A DNA stretch of 64,000 bases from positions 3,286,001-3,350,000 of the forward strand of contig NZ_CP031055.1 in NCBI RefSeq assembly GCF_003345295.1, read 5' to 3'. The position numbers and the translations under genes were made by a program. The DNA comes from Vibrio splendidus. GTDB lineage: Bacteria > Pseudomonadota > Gammaproteobacteria > Enterobacterales > Vibrionaceae. Below, piece after piece: positions 1 through 8,597 of the stretch; the first letter of the stretch is position 1, and every line of letters starts with the position of its first letter. Below the pieces are notes generated by a model. The model saw nothing but the letters and a program-made list of their open reading frames with translations, had not been told where the DNA came from and made no database searches.

Positions 1-355
1 TTGCCCACTGCAGCTGAGTCACAAACGCCATCTCTTGTTCTGCTTTAAAGGTTTTATCCCAGTACAGGTCGATACCTATCTCACCCACGGCGATAAAGTC
101 ATGCTTATCGAACCAAGCTCGAATGGTTTTCAGGGTCTGTTCGATATTTGCATCCACATAACAAGGATGTAAGCCCATCATTGAACGACATACCTCCGGA
201 AACTGAGCTTCCGTCGCGAGCATTGGCTCGATAGATTCTAAATCGATGTTAGGCAGTAGAATCGTATCAATGCCTTGAGCAAGCGCGCGTTGCACGACTT
301 GTTCGCGGTCTTCATCGAATTCGCTCGCGTAAATATGGGCGTGGGTGTCGATCAT
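1..355 (-). CDS. TatD family metal-dependent hydrolase (3' part missing)
   Basis: The minus strand reads from an ATG at 355 and runs off the left edge, so only about 118 N-terminal residues are present. They begin MIDTHAHIYASEFDEDR; the Thr-His-Ala-His near residue 4 is the first metal-binding motif of the TatD family, and a GEIGIDLYWD stretch near residue 92 matches the conserved glutamate-containing GExGLDyy motif. TatD proteins are magnesium-dependent 3'-5' DNA exonucleases or deoxyribonucleases of the TIM-barrel amidohydrolase fold. The fragment cannot separate TatD from the paralogues YcfH and YjjV. It is divergent from hemB, with a gap of about 200 bp. Confidence 0.85.
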   Translation of the reverse strand, partial: MIDTHAHIYASEFDEDREQVVQRALAQGIDTILLPNIDLESIEPMLATEAQFPEVCRSMMGLHPCYVDANIEQTLKTIRAWFDKHDFIAVGEIGIDLYWDKTFKAEQEMAFVTQLQWA

Positions 356-563
356 TATTGTGTCCTGAAAGCAGTCTTTTCTGAGTTGTCATGAGTATAC
401 GGCAGTGTGAGGAGAAGGTCATTTTTTGCCATTTATCCCTGTTTTTGAGTGGGTTTTATATTTTACTGTTAGCGTCCTGAGCCATCAGTGATATGCTTTT
501 GCCTGTATTTTGCACTTTTCATATCTAAGCATTTCGGTGCTTAGACTAGGCAAGGAGAATCTA

Positions 564-1607
564 GTGTCTGTTTCAATTCAAGGTCAATTCCCAGGTCGTC
601 GTATGCGCCGTATGCGTAAGCACGACTTTAGCCGTCGCCTAATGGCAGAAAATCAATTGTCTGTGGATGATCTCATCTACCCAATGTTTATTCTTATGGG
701 TAAAGAGCGTCGTGAACCTGTCGAGTCAATGCCAGGTGTTGAACGCCTGTCTATCGATCTTATGCTTGAGGAAGCGGATTACCTGTCAAAATTGGGTGTT
801 CCTGCAATTGCTCTGTTTCCGGTAGTGAACCAAGATGCTAAAAGTTTATGCGCGGCTGAAGCTCATAACTCTGAAGGTTTGGTACAACGAGCAGTACGCT
901 TACTCAAAGAGCACGTGCCAAATATGGGTGTGATTACTGACGTAGCACTGGATCCGTTCACTACTCACGGTCAAGACGGCATCATCGATGAAGATGGTTA
1001 CGTGATGAATGACGAGACGACGGAAGTCTTAATCAAGCAGGCTCTGTCTCATGCTGAAGCGGGTGCAGATGTGGTTGCACCGTCGGATATGATGGATGGC
1101 CGTATTGGTAAAATCCGTGAAGCGTTAGAAGAAGCTGGCTACATTCATACCCAAATCATGGCGTACTCTGCAAAATATGCATCGTGCTACTACGGCCCAT
1201 TCCGTGATGCAGTTGGCAGTGCTTCGAACCTGAAAGGCGGTAACAAGAAGAACTACCAGATGGATCCAGCCAACAGCGATGAAGCGATTCATGAAGTCGC
1301 GATGGATCTTAATGAAGGTGCGGATATGGTGATGGTGAAACCAGGCATGCCTTACCTAGACATCGTGCGCCGTGTTAAGCATGAATTGCAAGCTCCAACG
1401 TTTGCTTACCAAGTATCTGGTGAGTACGCGATGCACAAAGCGGCGATTCAAAACGGCTGGCTGAAAGAGCGTGAAACCGTCATGGAATCACTGTTGTGCT
1501 TTAAGCGTGCTGGCGCTGATGGCATCCTGACGTACTTCGCTAAAGATGTTGCAGAGTGGCTTGCTGAAGATAACGCACAAGCTGCTGAGCACCTGCAAGG
1601 TAAGTAA
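564..1607 (+). CDS. hemB: Delta-aminolevulinic acid dehydratase (porphobilinogen synthase)
   Basis: Condenses two 5-aminolevulinate molecules to porphobilinogen, the second committed step of tetrapyrrole synthesis. The 347-residue protein has the two expected lysines: K204 in AYSAKYASCYYGP and the Schiff-base K259 in VMVKPGMPYLD. The region around residues 126-140 reads DVALDPFTTHGQDG. It lacks the three zinc-binding cysteines of the E. coli enzyme and resembles the aspartate-rich, magnesium-dependent type known from Pseudomonas. An ORF extends 54 bp upstream, but the start is taken as GTG 564 because AAGGAG lies 6-7 bases before it and MSVSIQGQFPGRR is the usual N-terminus. A hairpin with a T-run follows the gene. 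Confidence 0.96.
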   Translation: MSVSIQGQFPGRRMRRMRKHDFSRRLMAENQLSVDDLIYPMFILMGKERREPVESMPGVERLSIDLMLEEADYLSKLGVPAIALFPVVNQDAKSLCAAEAHNSEGLVQRAVRLLKEHVPNMGVITDVALDPFTTHGQDGIIDEDGYVMNDETTEVLIKQALSHAEAGADVVAPSDMMDGRIGKIREALEEAGYIHTQIMAYSAKYASCYYGPFRDAVGSASNLKGGNKKNYQMDPANSDEAIHEVAMDLNEGADMVMVKPGMPYLDIVRRVKHELQAPTFAYQVSGEYAMHKAAIQNGWLKERETVMESLLCFKRAGADGILTYFAKDVAEWLAEDNAQAAEHLQGK

Positions 1608-1636
1608 GTACGATCAAGCAAACTATATGATCACTA

Positions 1637-1669
1637 AAGGGTTGGCCGTTGTGCCAGCCCTTTTGTTTT
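1637..1669 (+). terminator. Rho-independent terminator of hemB
   Basis: A 10-bp stem (1637-1646 with 1653-1662, one G-T pair) and a 6-nt loop are followed by TTTTGTTTT. It lies 30 bp after the hemB stop and before the next gene. Confidence 0.8.
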
Positions 1670-1685
1670 ATGAGGATGAAACAAG

Positions 1686-2120
1686 ATGTCTGTCATTGTG
1701 CGCGAAGGCTCATTAGAAGAGGTTGTTTCTGTTGTTGAACAGATTACCGAGTTTGCCCAAAAAGAGAGTGTAGCGTCTTTATCGGAGCGATTAGCGGGTA
1801 AAACAAGCTTGATCCTCGTTGCTGAAGAGACGGGTGTGTTACTGGGTTTTAAGATCGGTTATGAATTGGATGAAAACACGTTTTACAGCTGGTTTGGGGG
1901 CGTGTTACCGATCGCAAGGAATAAAGGTGTTGCACAGGCGCAATTAGATACTCAAGAACAGTGGGTGAAGCAACAGGGCTACCAACAGCTAAAAGTGAAA
2001 TCTCGTAACCAGTTTCCTGCGATGCTGCGTCTGTTATTGAGAAACGGTTACCTAATCGAAAAATTAGAAGAAAAAGAAGACATTAATGCCCATAGAATTC
2101 ATTTTTTGAAGCAAATTTGA
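1686..2120 (+). CDS. GNAT family N-acetyltransferase
   Basis: A 144-residue single-domain protein. Residues 78-83 (RNKGVA) fit the acetyl-CoA pyrophosphate-binding motif RxxGxA, preceded by the expected beta strand (FYSWFGGVLPIA). A C-terminal RNGYLIEKLEE segment corresponds to the last strand of the fold. The substrate cannot be read from the sequence. An AGGA ribosome site lies about 10 bases before the ATG. The gene sits alone between the hemB terminator and the Fur-controlled RyhB promoter, so iron control does not obviously reach it. Confidence 0.8.
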   Translation: MSVIVREGSLEEVVSVVEQITEFAQKESVASLSERLAGKTSLILVAEETGVLLGFKIGYELDENTFYSWFGGVLPIARNKGVAQAQLDTQEQWVKQQGYQQLKVKSRNQFPAMLRLLLRNGYLIEKLEEKEDINAHRIHFLKQI

Positions 2121-2147
2121 GCACTGTGGTGAACGGTTTATAAATTA

Positions 2148-2201
2148 AATGAGATTTATTATCATTTAAGTGTTGACTATTAAATGAGAATCATTATTAT
2201 T
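2148..2201 (+). promoter_or_regulatory. Tandem Fur boxes overlapping the ryhB promoter
   Basis: Two A/T-rich sites match the Fur consensus GATAATGATAATCATTATC: 2148-2166 (AATGAGATTTATTATCATT) and 2183-2201 (AATGAGAATCATTATTATT). The second overlaps a promoter with -35 TTGACT (2173-2178) and -10 TATTAT (2195-2200), which places the start of transcription near 2208. Iron-loaded Fur would block RNA polymerase directly. Confidence 0.85.
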
Positions 2202-2207
2202 AACTTC

Positions 2208-2427
2208 GTCTTAGGGAATGAGGAAATGTTCACAAGGATGTTAAGTACTCAAGTATCTACTTGGTTACCCAACAGAATTCTCGCGAACTTGTACTAAGTT
2301 CTTTTTGACACGACATTGCTCACATTGCTTCCAGTGTAATTTATAGCTTTTAGGTAAAGCTGTGGTATTCAATTTGAATGGCTTTACCGGTTTTTGCTAG
2401 GCGACATCTTCGGGTGTCGCTTTTTTT
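2208..2427 (+). ncRNA. ryhB: RyhB iron-regulatory small RNA
   Basis: Positions 2308-2335 carry the conserved RyhB core (cacgacattgctcacattgc followed by ttccagt), identical over this stretch to the E. coli target-pairing region as I know it. The 3' end is a strong terminator: GCGACATC (2401-2408), a TTCG loop, GGTGTCGC, then seven T. The predicted length of about 220 nt matches the long RyhB of Vibrio rather than the 90-nt enteric form. RyhB is an Hfq-dependent repressor of iron-containing proteins when iron is scarce. Tandem Fur boxes cover its promoter. The location just upstream of polA matches V. cholerae. The 5' end is inferred from the promoter. Confidence 0.95.
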
Positions 2428-2638
2428 ATACCTCCATTTCAACAAGATGCATATTTAGTGGCACGTTTTTTTATGAATAAAACGCCATCAGCATTCTTTT
2501 CCACAATGCAAGATCGAGAAAAGATCGTTGATCATATGTTCGATCTGTAATTTTATCGTTTATTTTCAGTGGTTTATTTGCGTTTTTTTGGTGGTTTACC
2601 TTAGTTCTCAACAGGGTGGGTAAATAATATAAACAGAG

Positions 2639-2647
2639 TTATCCACA
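2639..2647 (+). promoter_or_regulatory. Consensus DnaA box (TTATCCACA) upstream of polA
   Basis: A perfect 9-mer DnaA box lies in the 370-bp gap between ryhB and polA, about 150 bp before the polA start. GATC sites cluster just before it (around 2503-2545). A single box does not make an origin. It could affect polA transcription or titrate DnaA, or be chance. The rest of 2428-2798 is A/T-rich with no other feature I can support. Confidence 0.4.
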
Positions 2648-2798
2648 GAACGCTTGTGTCTAAGAACAAAAAATAACAACAAATCGATTATTACGAACAC
2701 AACCGAGTGAACGGATACAGATCGACAACGTAGAATCCAACCAACAGACGTGGCATTCTTAACAGATAATTTCTGTACTTACTGGATTCACAAACATT

Positions 2799-5612
2799 AT
2801 GGCTCGTATTCCTGATAATCCATTGATTCTGATCGATGGCTCTTCTTACCTATATCGCGCGTTCCATGCTTACCCTGGCACCATGAGCAATGGTGATATC
2901 CCAACGAATGCTGTTTATGGTGTGGTTAACATGCTACGCAGCATGATGCGTCAATTTGCTTCTGATCGTATTGCGGTTATTTTTGATGCGAAAGGGAAAA
3001 CGTTCCGTGATGATATGTACCCAGAGTACAAAGCAAACCGCCCACCGATGCCTGACGATCTTCGTTGCCAGATAGAACCATTGCACAACGTGATTCGTGC
3101 GATGGGTTTGCCACTTATCTCTATTCCTGGCGTTGAAGCAGATGACGTGATTGGTACGTTGGCTTCTCAAGCTTCTGCGATGGGTATGCCTGTGCTTATC
3201 AGTACCGGTGATAAAGATATGGCGCAGTTGGTCGATGACAACGTTACCCTAATCAACACCATGACCAACGTGGTAATGGATCGTGAAGGTGTTATTGAGA
3301 AGTTTGGTATTCCGCCTGAGCTTATTATCGATTATCTCGCGTTGATGGGCGATAAAGTGGATAACATTCCGGGCATTCCAGGTGTTGGCGATAAGACTGC
3401 GACGGCATTGCTGCAAGGTATCGGTAGTATCGAAAAGTTGTATCAAAATCTTGATGATATTGCGGCGCTTGGTTTCCGTGGTTCGAAAACCATGGCTAAG
3501 AAGCTGGCTGATAATAAAGACAATGCTGATATGTCTTACCAGCTTGCGACAATTAAGTTAGATGTTGAACTTGAAGAGACACCAGAGTCACTCGTCAAAG
3601 CACAGCCAAATATCGACGAGCTGATCAAACTATACGGCCAACTGGTTTTCAAATCTTGGTTGAACGAGCTGCTTGAAGGTGGCAGTGGTGTGGTTGAGGC
3701 GGATGAAAGATCTGCAGCAACGGGAGCTGGTTCAGTACGCAGCAGCGCTTCTGCAACAACGTCTACTGTAGAGATGAATACGTCTGCCGTGACGATTGAT
3801 CGCAGTAACTACGAAACGATTCTAGATGAAGCGTCATTCAATGTTTGGCTAGAAAAGCTTAAAGCCGCTGAATTGTTTGCTTTCGACACTGAAACAGACA
3901 GCTTAGATTACATGGTTGCGAACCTCGTTGGCTTGTCATTCGCAACCGAAGAAGGCGTTGCCGCTTACGTACCTGTTGCCCATGACTACTTAGACGCACC
4001 GCAGCAGCTGGATCGTGATTGGGTACTTGAACAGCTTAAGCCGATTCTTGAAGATGATGCTCAAGCAAAAGTGGGTCAAAACCTAAAGTACGATATGAGT
4101 GTGCTAGCGCGCTACGGTATCGAGATGAAAGGCATCAAACACGACACTATGCTGGCGTCTTACGTTTTCAATAGCGTAGGTGGCAAGCACGATATGGACA
4201 GCCTAGCGCTACGCTTCCTACAGCATAGCTGCATCTCATTTGAGCAAATCGCAGGTAAAGGTAAGAAACAACTTACTTTCAACCAGATTGAGCTGGGTGA
4301 AGCGTCTCCATACGCTGCAGAAGATGCTGACGTGACACTACGTCTGCATAACCGCCTGATGGAAAACATCGAGCAAGATGAAAAGCTTAAAACCATCTAT
4401 GAAGAAATCGAAGTACCACTGATTCCTGTGATGTCTCGCATTGAGCGTACTGGCGTATTCATCGATGACATGCTCTTAGGGGCTCAATCACAAGAGATTG
4501 CGGTTCGTCTGGATGAGTTAGAGCAGAAAGCTTACGAGATTGCAGAGCAAGAGTTCAACATGAACTCGCCAAAACAGCTGCAAGCGATCCTGTTTGAAAA
4601 AATGGGTCTACCGGTTATCAAGAAAACGCCATCAGGTGCGCCTTCAACTAACGAAGAAGTGTTGCAAGAGCTGGCCCTTGATTACCCGTTGCCTAAGCTG
4701 ATCATTGAGTATCGTGGCCTTGCGAAACTGAAGTCTACTTACACAGATAAACTGCCGAAGATGATCAACGCTGAAACGGGTCGCGTTCATACTTCTTACC
4801 ACCAAGCGGTAACGGCAACCGGTCGTTTGTCTTCGACTGATCCAAACCTACAAAATATCCCAATTCGTAATGAAGAAGGTCGTCGTATTCGCCAAGCATT
4901 CGTTGCACAACATGGTTGGAAGATCCTAGCGGTCGATTACTCTCAAATTGAATTGCGTATCATGGCGCACCTATCGGCTGATAAAGCGCTGTTGGAAGCG
5001 TTCCAACAAGGCAAAGATATTCACGCGGCAACGGCTGCTGAGATTATCGGCGTGGCTATTGATCAAGTTACCACTGAACAGCGTCGTCGTGCTAAAGCCG
5101 TTAACTTCGGCCTTATTTACGGCATGAGTGCCTTTGGCTTGGCTAAGCAACTGGGTATTCCTCGTGGTGAAGCACAGCACTACATGGACACTTACTTTGA
5201 ACGCTACCCTGGTGTAATGCAGTATATGGAAGACACGCGCAGCGCTGCTTCAGAGCAAGGCTTCGTTGAAACCATTTACGGTCGTCGTTTGCACCTGCCT
5301 GAAATCCAATCTCGTAATGGCATGCGTCGTAAAGCAGCTGAACGTGCGGCGATCAATGCACCGATGCAAGGTACGGCAGCAGACATCATTAAGAAAGCGA
5401 TGCTGTTAGTGGATGAATGGATTCAAGCGGAAGGCGATGGTCGTGTGAAGCTATTGATGCAAGTACACGATGAATTGGTATTTGAAGTTCAAGAGTCAGC
5501 TTTAGCCGAAATTGAAAGTAAAGTACAAGAATTGATGGAGTCAGCCGCTGATCTAGAAGTACCGTTAGTCGCGGAAGCAGGCCACGGTGACAACTGGGAT
5601 CAAGCCCACTAA
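2799..5612 (+). CDS. polA: DNA polymerase I
   Basis: A 937-residue protein with all three domains. The 5'-3' exonuclease is at about 1-290 (starts NPLILIDGSSYLYRAFHA; PGVEADDVIGTLA). The proofreading domain at about 335-530 is intact (AFDTETDSL, GQNLKYDMSVL, YAAEDADVTLRLH). The polymerase domain has motif A DYSQIELRIMAHLS, motif B RRAKAVNFGLIYG and motif C QVHDELVFEV. It fills gaps in excision repair and removes Okazaki primers. A linker at about 295-330 is Ser/Ala/Thr-rich. A terminator follows, then spf as in enterics. Confidence 0.98.
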   Translation: MARIPDNPLILIDGSSYLYRAFHAYPGTMSNGDIPTNAVYGVVNMLRSMMRQFASDRIAVIFDAKGKTFRDDMYPEYKANRPPMPDDLRCQIEPLHNVIRAMGLPLISIPGVEADDVIGTLASQASAMGMPVLISTGDKDMAQLVDDNVTLINTMTNVVMDREGVIEKFGIPPELIIDYLALMGDKVDNIPGIPGVGDKTATALLQGIGSIEKLYQNLDDIAALGFRGSKTMAKKLADNKDNADMSYQLATIKLDVELEETPESLVKAQPNIDELIKLYGQLVFKSWLNELLEGGSGVVEADERSAATGAGSVRSSASATTSTVEMNTSAVTIDRSNYETILDEASFNVWLEKLKAAELFAFDTETDSLDYMVANLVGLSFATEEGVAAYVPVAHDYLDAPQQLDRDWVLEQLKPILEDDAQAKVGQNLKYDMSVLARYGIEMKGIKHDTMLASYVFNSVGGKHDMDSLALRFLQHSCISFEQIAGKGKKQLTFNQIELGEASPYAAEDADVTLRLHNRLMENIEQDEKLKTIYEEIEVPLIPVMSRIERTGVFIDDMLLGAQSQEIAVRLDELEQKAYEIAEQEFNMNSPKQLQAILFEKMGLPVIKKTPSGAPSTNEEVLQELALDYPLPKLIIEYRGLAKLKSTYTDKLPKMINAETGRVHTSYHQAVTATGRLSSTDPNLQNIPIRNEEGRRIRQAFVAQHGWKILAVDYSQIELRIMAHLSADKALLEAFQQGKDIHAATAAEIIGVAIDQVTTEQRRRAKAVNFGLIYGMSAFGLAKQLGIPRGEAQHYMDTYFERYPGVMQYMEDTRSAASEQGFVETIYGRRLHLPEIQSRNGMRRKAAERAAINAPMQGTAADIIKKAMLLVDEWIQAEGDGRVKLLMQVHDELVFEVQESALAEIESKVQELMESAADLEVPLVAEAGHGDNWDQAH

Positions 5613-5646
5613 TCAGTTTTTGACCTTATTGAGTGAATTAGTATGA

Positions 5647-5674
5647 GCCAGTGCACAAACACTGGCTTTTTTTT
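5647..5674 (+). terminator. Rho-independent terminator of polA
   Basis: GCCAGTG (5647-5653) pairs with CACTGGC (5660-5666), followed by eight T. It lies 35 bp after the polA stop and separates polA from spf. Confidence 0.9.
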
Positions 5675-5787
5675 GTCTCGAATAAAGTTGAACCGTAAGA
5701 AGAATTTAGGTGTTTTAATAAAACATTCATGAAAAAAAACTACAAAAATTGTTTTCATTTCTGAGCAATTGTTGTACATTAAATCTT

Positions 5788-5892
5788 GTAGGGTACAGAG
5801 GTAAGATGTTCTATCTTTCAGACCTTTTGTTTCACGTTATTGGATTAGGCTGATTCAGCCGCCCCAGTCAGTATTTGACTGGGGCGTTTTTT
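5788..5892 (+). ncRNA. spf: Spot 42 small RNA
   Basis: The 5' half (gtagggtacagaggtaagat, then gttctatctttcagacctttt) is practically identical to E. coli Spot 42. The 3' end is the same terminator, CCCCAGTCA (5862-5870) pairing with TGACTGGGG (5876-5884) and followed by CG and six T. Spot 42 is an Hfq-dependent repressor of secondary carbon metabolism and is itself repressed by CRP-cAMP in enterics. It lies directly downstream of polA as in other gammaproteobacteria. A possible -10 is TACATT (5775-5780); I cannot name the -35 or a CRP site with confidence. The 220 bp after it (5893-6112) shows nothing recognisable. Confidence 0.97.
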
Positions 5893-6112
5893 CTTGTGCG
5901 AAAGAAAAATATTTCTAACCTACTATTGCTCCCGTAAACCTGCCCTTTTTAGTGTCTTTTCTTACGCTTTCTCAAGCACAGTGATAAACACCTGATTTTC
6001 CTTAGATCTGGAATTCGATCAGCATTTGGTAATTTAAATCCGTCTCCAATTTGATTGTTTTATCATTTAAAATAACTTTTATTTTACAAGTTACTCATAA
6101 TATATTGATCAA

Positions 6113-6724
6113 TTACGTCTTACTTATCAGTATATTGAGTGGGTGAATGCTCATGTAATCCATGATTTCTTGTTGTTTCTCAGTACTGTATTTCAGCGCT
6201 TCGGCGGTGATTTGGATGGATTGCGCCATAGAAGAGATATTGTGGGTCGCTTTCACCAAGGTTTGCTGCATGGGTTTTAGGATGAGTAGATAGATAGCAG
6301 TCAAAGCGATAACAATGACAGCGATAACGGCTGCTAACGCAATGATGATCTTGGTCTGAATATCATCCAATAGCATTTGACTGGTCTTTTTAAAGGCGAG
6401 TCGAGATTGGTCTAAGGCTTGTGGGAGTTGATTGAGTGATGTCTTGGTAGAGCTCGCAAGCTTGTTGATGCTTTCAACGGTTTGATTCAGGGCTTTTTGT
6501 TGGTCTTCACTAAGGTTGGGGTTGTTGACGATAGCTTGCAACGATTGTGATATTACCTCGAGAGATTCACTTGCCTCCTGAGCGTACTTCTCCATGCCGT
6601 CGAGATCTAAGGTCATATCAACATTGACCAGAGCGGCCTCGGTCTTGGGCTGTTCCGATTCAGATGTTACACCGGAAAATGAGATCAATATAAGCGCGAT
6701 GGTCGCCAAGGGTTTTTTCCACAT
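6113..6724 (-). CDS. Unrecognised membrane protein with signal sequence, coiled coil and one internal membrane helix
   Basis: I do not recognise the family. From ATG 6724 the 203-residue product starts MWKKPLATIALILISFSGVTS, a likely signal peptide or anchor. Residues ~38-120 are helix-rich with Leu/Gln/Ser repeats (coiled-coil-like), then a membrane segment of about 26 residues (IIIALAAVIAVIVIALTAIY) and a short helical tail. The layout recalls a sensor stalk ending in a truncated linker, but there is no HAMP, kinase, GGDEF or MCP module. An upstream in-frame ATG at 6730 was set aside because AAGGA touches it, while it sits 6 bases before ATG 6724. The gene stands alone between spf and engB, where E. 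coli has none. Confidence 0.6.
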   Translation of the reverse strand: MWKKPLATIALILISFSGVTSESEQPKTEAALVNVDMTLDLDGMEKYAQEASESLEVISQSLQAIVNNPNLSEDQQKALNQTVESINKLASSTKTSLNQLPQALDQSRLAFKKTSQMLLDDIQTKIIIALAAVIAVIVIALTAIYLLILKPMQQTLVKATHNISSMAQSIQITAEALKYSTEKQQEIMDYMSIHPLNILISKT

Positions 6725-6852
6725 GAGCATTCCTTTCTCATTGTTCTGTTTATTTAGATGTGTCTTTTAGTATGGTTCACTTCTCTCGTTTCTAACTGAT
6801 TAATCTTGTCTTTAATTCTCAAGATTTAGGTTTAACTCACTAATTTGTGGGC

Positions 6853-6884
6853 AAAAAAATACCCCACCTATATAAGGCGGGGTA
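6853..6884 (-). terminator. Rho-independent terminator of engB
   Basis: Read on the minus strand: TACCCCGCC, a loop, GGTGGGGTA and seven T. It lies about 70 bp after the engB stop and upstream of the membrane-protein gene at 6724, so that gene needs its own promoter in 6725-6852. Confidence 0.88.
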
Positions 6885-6954
6885 TTGATAAGACTAAATC
6901 ACTTGCTGTAAGTGCTTTAACCTCTAATTATAGACAAAGCTATAGATAGAAGAA

Positions 6955-7614
6955 CTACTCTGCGTCGTTGTGCTCTTCGTCAGCCAGTTCATCAAGAATC
7001 TGGTCAGCAAAAGCTGGGGCAAACCACTCATCCATCTTGGCTCGCAGTTGATCAACGCCGATGCCCTTCATTGAAGAGAAGACATCAACCGCTACATCAC
7101 CACCGAAAGATTTCGCATCATTACGGATTTTCAGTAGTTGCGCTTTACGAGCGCCACTTTTCAGTTTGTCTGCTTTTGTTAACAAAACTTGTACTGGGAT
7201 GCGGCTATCGATAGCCCAGTAGATCATTTGTTGGTCAAGGTCTTTCATTGGGTGACGGATATCCATCAATACCACTAAACCTTTCAAGCTTTCGCGTCGC
7301 TGTAGGTATTCACCTAGCGATTTCTGCCATTTTTTCTTCAGCTCAAGAGGGACTTGAGCAAAGCCATATCCAGGTAAATCGACGATATGACAACCGTCCG
7401 TTACCTTAAATAGGTTAATTAGCTGAGTTCGACCGGGTGTTTTACTGGTTTTCGCCAAGCCTTTTTGGTTTGTAACGCGATTTAGCGCGCTAGATTTACC
7501 AGCATTGGAGCGTCCTGCAAACGCAATTTCGATCCCTTCGTCTTCTGGTAAATGACGAATATCAGGTGCACTGGTAATGAAATGCGTGTTTTGATAATGA
7601 ATTTTTACGCTCAC
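6955..7614 (-). CDS. engB: Ribosome biogenesis GTPase EngB (YihA/YsxC)
   Basis: An essential-type GTPase of the TrmE-Era-EngA-EngB family that assists 50S subunit assembly. Motifs present: G1 GRSNAGKSS, G2 TPGRTQ, G3 DLPGYGFA, G4 LTKADKL, G5 FSSMKG. An ORF runs to 7764, but GTG 7614 is chosen: GGAG lies 6 bases before it and the product (219 residues, MSVKIHYQNTHF) then has the usual length. ATG 7626 is an alternative with a poor ribosome site. The C-terminus is acidic (ELADEEHNDAE). The gene is divergent from cytochrome c4. Confidence 0.95.
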   Translation of the reverse strand: MSVKIHYQNTHFITSAPDIRHLPEDEGIEIAFAGRSNAGKSSALNRVTNQKGLAKTSKTPGRTQLINLFKVTDGCHIVDLPGYGFAQVPLELKKKWQKSLGEYLQRRESLKGLVVLMDIRHPMKDLDQQMIYWAIDSRIPVQVLLTKADKLKSGARKAQLLKIRNDAKSFGGDVAVDVFSSMKGIGVDQLRAKMDEWFAPAFADQILDELADEEHNDAE

Positions 7615-7762
7615 TGTTAACTCCATCTCGACTTTGTGTAGTCGATTGATTACTTTTTTGTGAATTTGTGTAAAATAACCGTGCTCGGCATAAGGTCGCC
7701 TATTGTACCATGAGTGGCAACATAGAGTGGTACTGGAAGCTTGATAATTATAATGGAATGTC

Positions 7763-8380
7763 ATGAAGAAATTAGCGCTAATTTTGAGTCTTTTAGCCAG
7801 CTGCTCAGTATGGGCTCAAGGTAGTATTGAAGCTGGTAAAGCCAAATCACAAACATGTGTTGCCTGCCACGGTGCTGACGGCAACAGTCTGATCACGCAG
7901 TACCCTAAACTGGCTGGTCAACATGAGAAGTACCTAGAGAAGCAGTTAAAAGAGCTTAAGCTCGGTATGACCAGTGGTGGTAAGCAAGGTCGTAATGAAC
8001 CTGTAATGGGTGCAATGGCGATGTCTTTATCTGAAGAAGATATGGCTGACCTAGCGGCGTACTACGCATCGCTACCTATCTCTAGTAACTCTACTCCTGA
8101 GAATGTAGTAGATGAAGGTAAGGTTCTTTACACCGCGGGTAACGCAGAACGCGGCGTAACGGCGTGTATTGCTTGTCACGGTCCACGTGGTAACGGTACC
8201 GAACTTTCTGGTTTCCCTAAGATTTCAGGCCAGCACGCAGATTACATCAAGGCTCAACTTGAGAAATTCCGCGATGGTAGCCGTAATAACGACATGAATG
8301 CGATGATGCGTGATGTAGCTAAAAAGTTAACAGACGCAGATATTGATACCTTATCGAAGTACGTTGGTGGTTTACACTAA
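7763..8380 (+). CDS. Cytochrome c4, periplasmic dihaem protein
   Basis: A 205-residue protein with a signal peptide (residues 1-18, ending VWA) and two CxxCH haem sites, CVACH at 32-36 and CIACH at 135-139, in two similar halves as in cytochrome c4. Each half has a methionine-rich segment that could supply the sixth ligand (near 84-86 and 178-182). Cytochrome c4 carries electrons from the bc1 complex to terminal oxidases, often cbb3. It is divergently transcribed from engB with about 150 bp between and is followed by its own terminator. Confidence 0.93.
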   Translation: MKKLALILSLLASCSVWAQGSIEAGKAKSQTCVACHGADGNSLITQYPKLAGQHEKYLEKQLKELKLGMTSGGKQGRNEPVMGAMAMSLSEEDMADLAAYYASLPISSNSTPENVVDEGKVLYTAGNAERGVTACIACHGPRGNGTELSGFPKISGQHADYIKAQLEKFRDGSRNNDMNAMMRDVAKKLTDADIDTLSKYVGGLH

Positions 8381-8442
8381 TATGTCGGTTTCTTGCTCTT
8401 AGCCAGAGTAAAGAAATGTACGTTCGAGCGAGATTGAAGAGA

Positions 8443-8474
8443 CGCCCCGATCAGTAATGGTCGGGGTGTTTTCT
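8443..8474 (+). terminator. Rho-independent terminator of the cytochrome c4 gene
   Basis: CGCCCCGA (8443-8450) pairs imperfectly with TCGGGGTG (8461-8468), followed by TTTTCTTTT. It lies 60 bp after the stop codon. Confidence 0.75.
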
Positions 8475-8597
8475 TTTGTATTGGTTTTATTAATATGTTT
8501 TGCGCTGATGTCTGATTTATCAATGTGTGATCGATTTGTGTACAAAAGTGTGAGCTTGAACTCTTGTAGTCTTTTTGTAACCGGGTAAAGTAACGGC

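Noticed and set aside
2428..2798. Replication origin before polA
   Set aside because: A single DnaA box and some GATC sites are not enough; no box array, no 13-mers and no origin genes (dnaA, gidA) are present.
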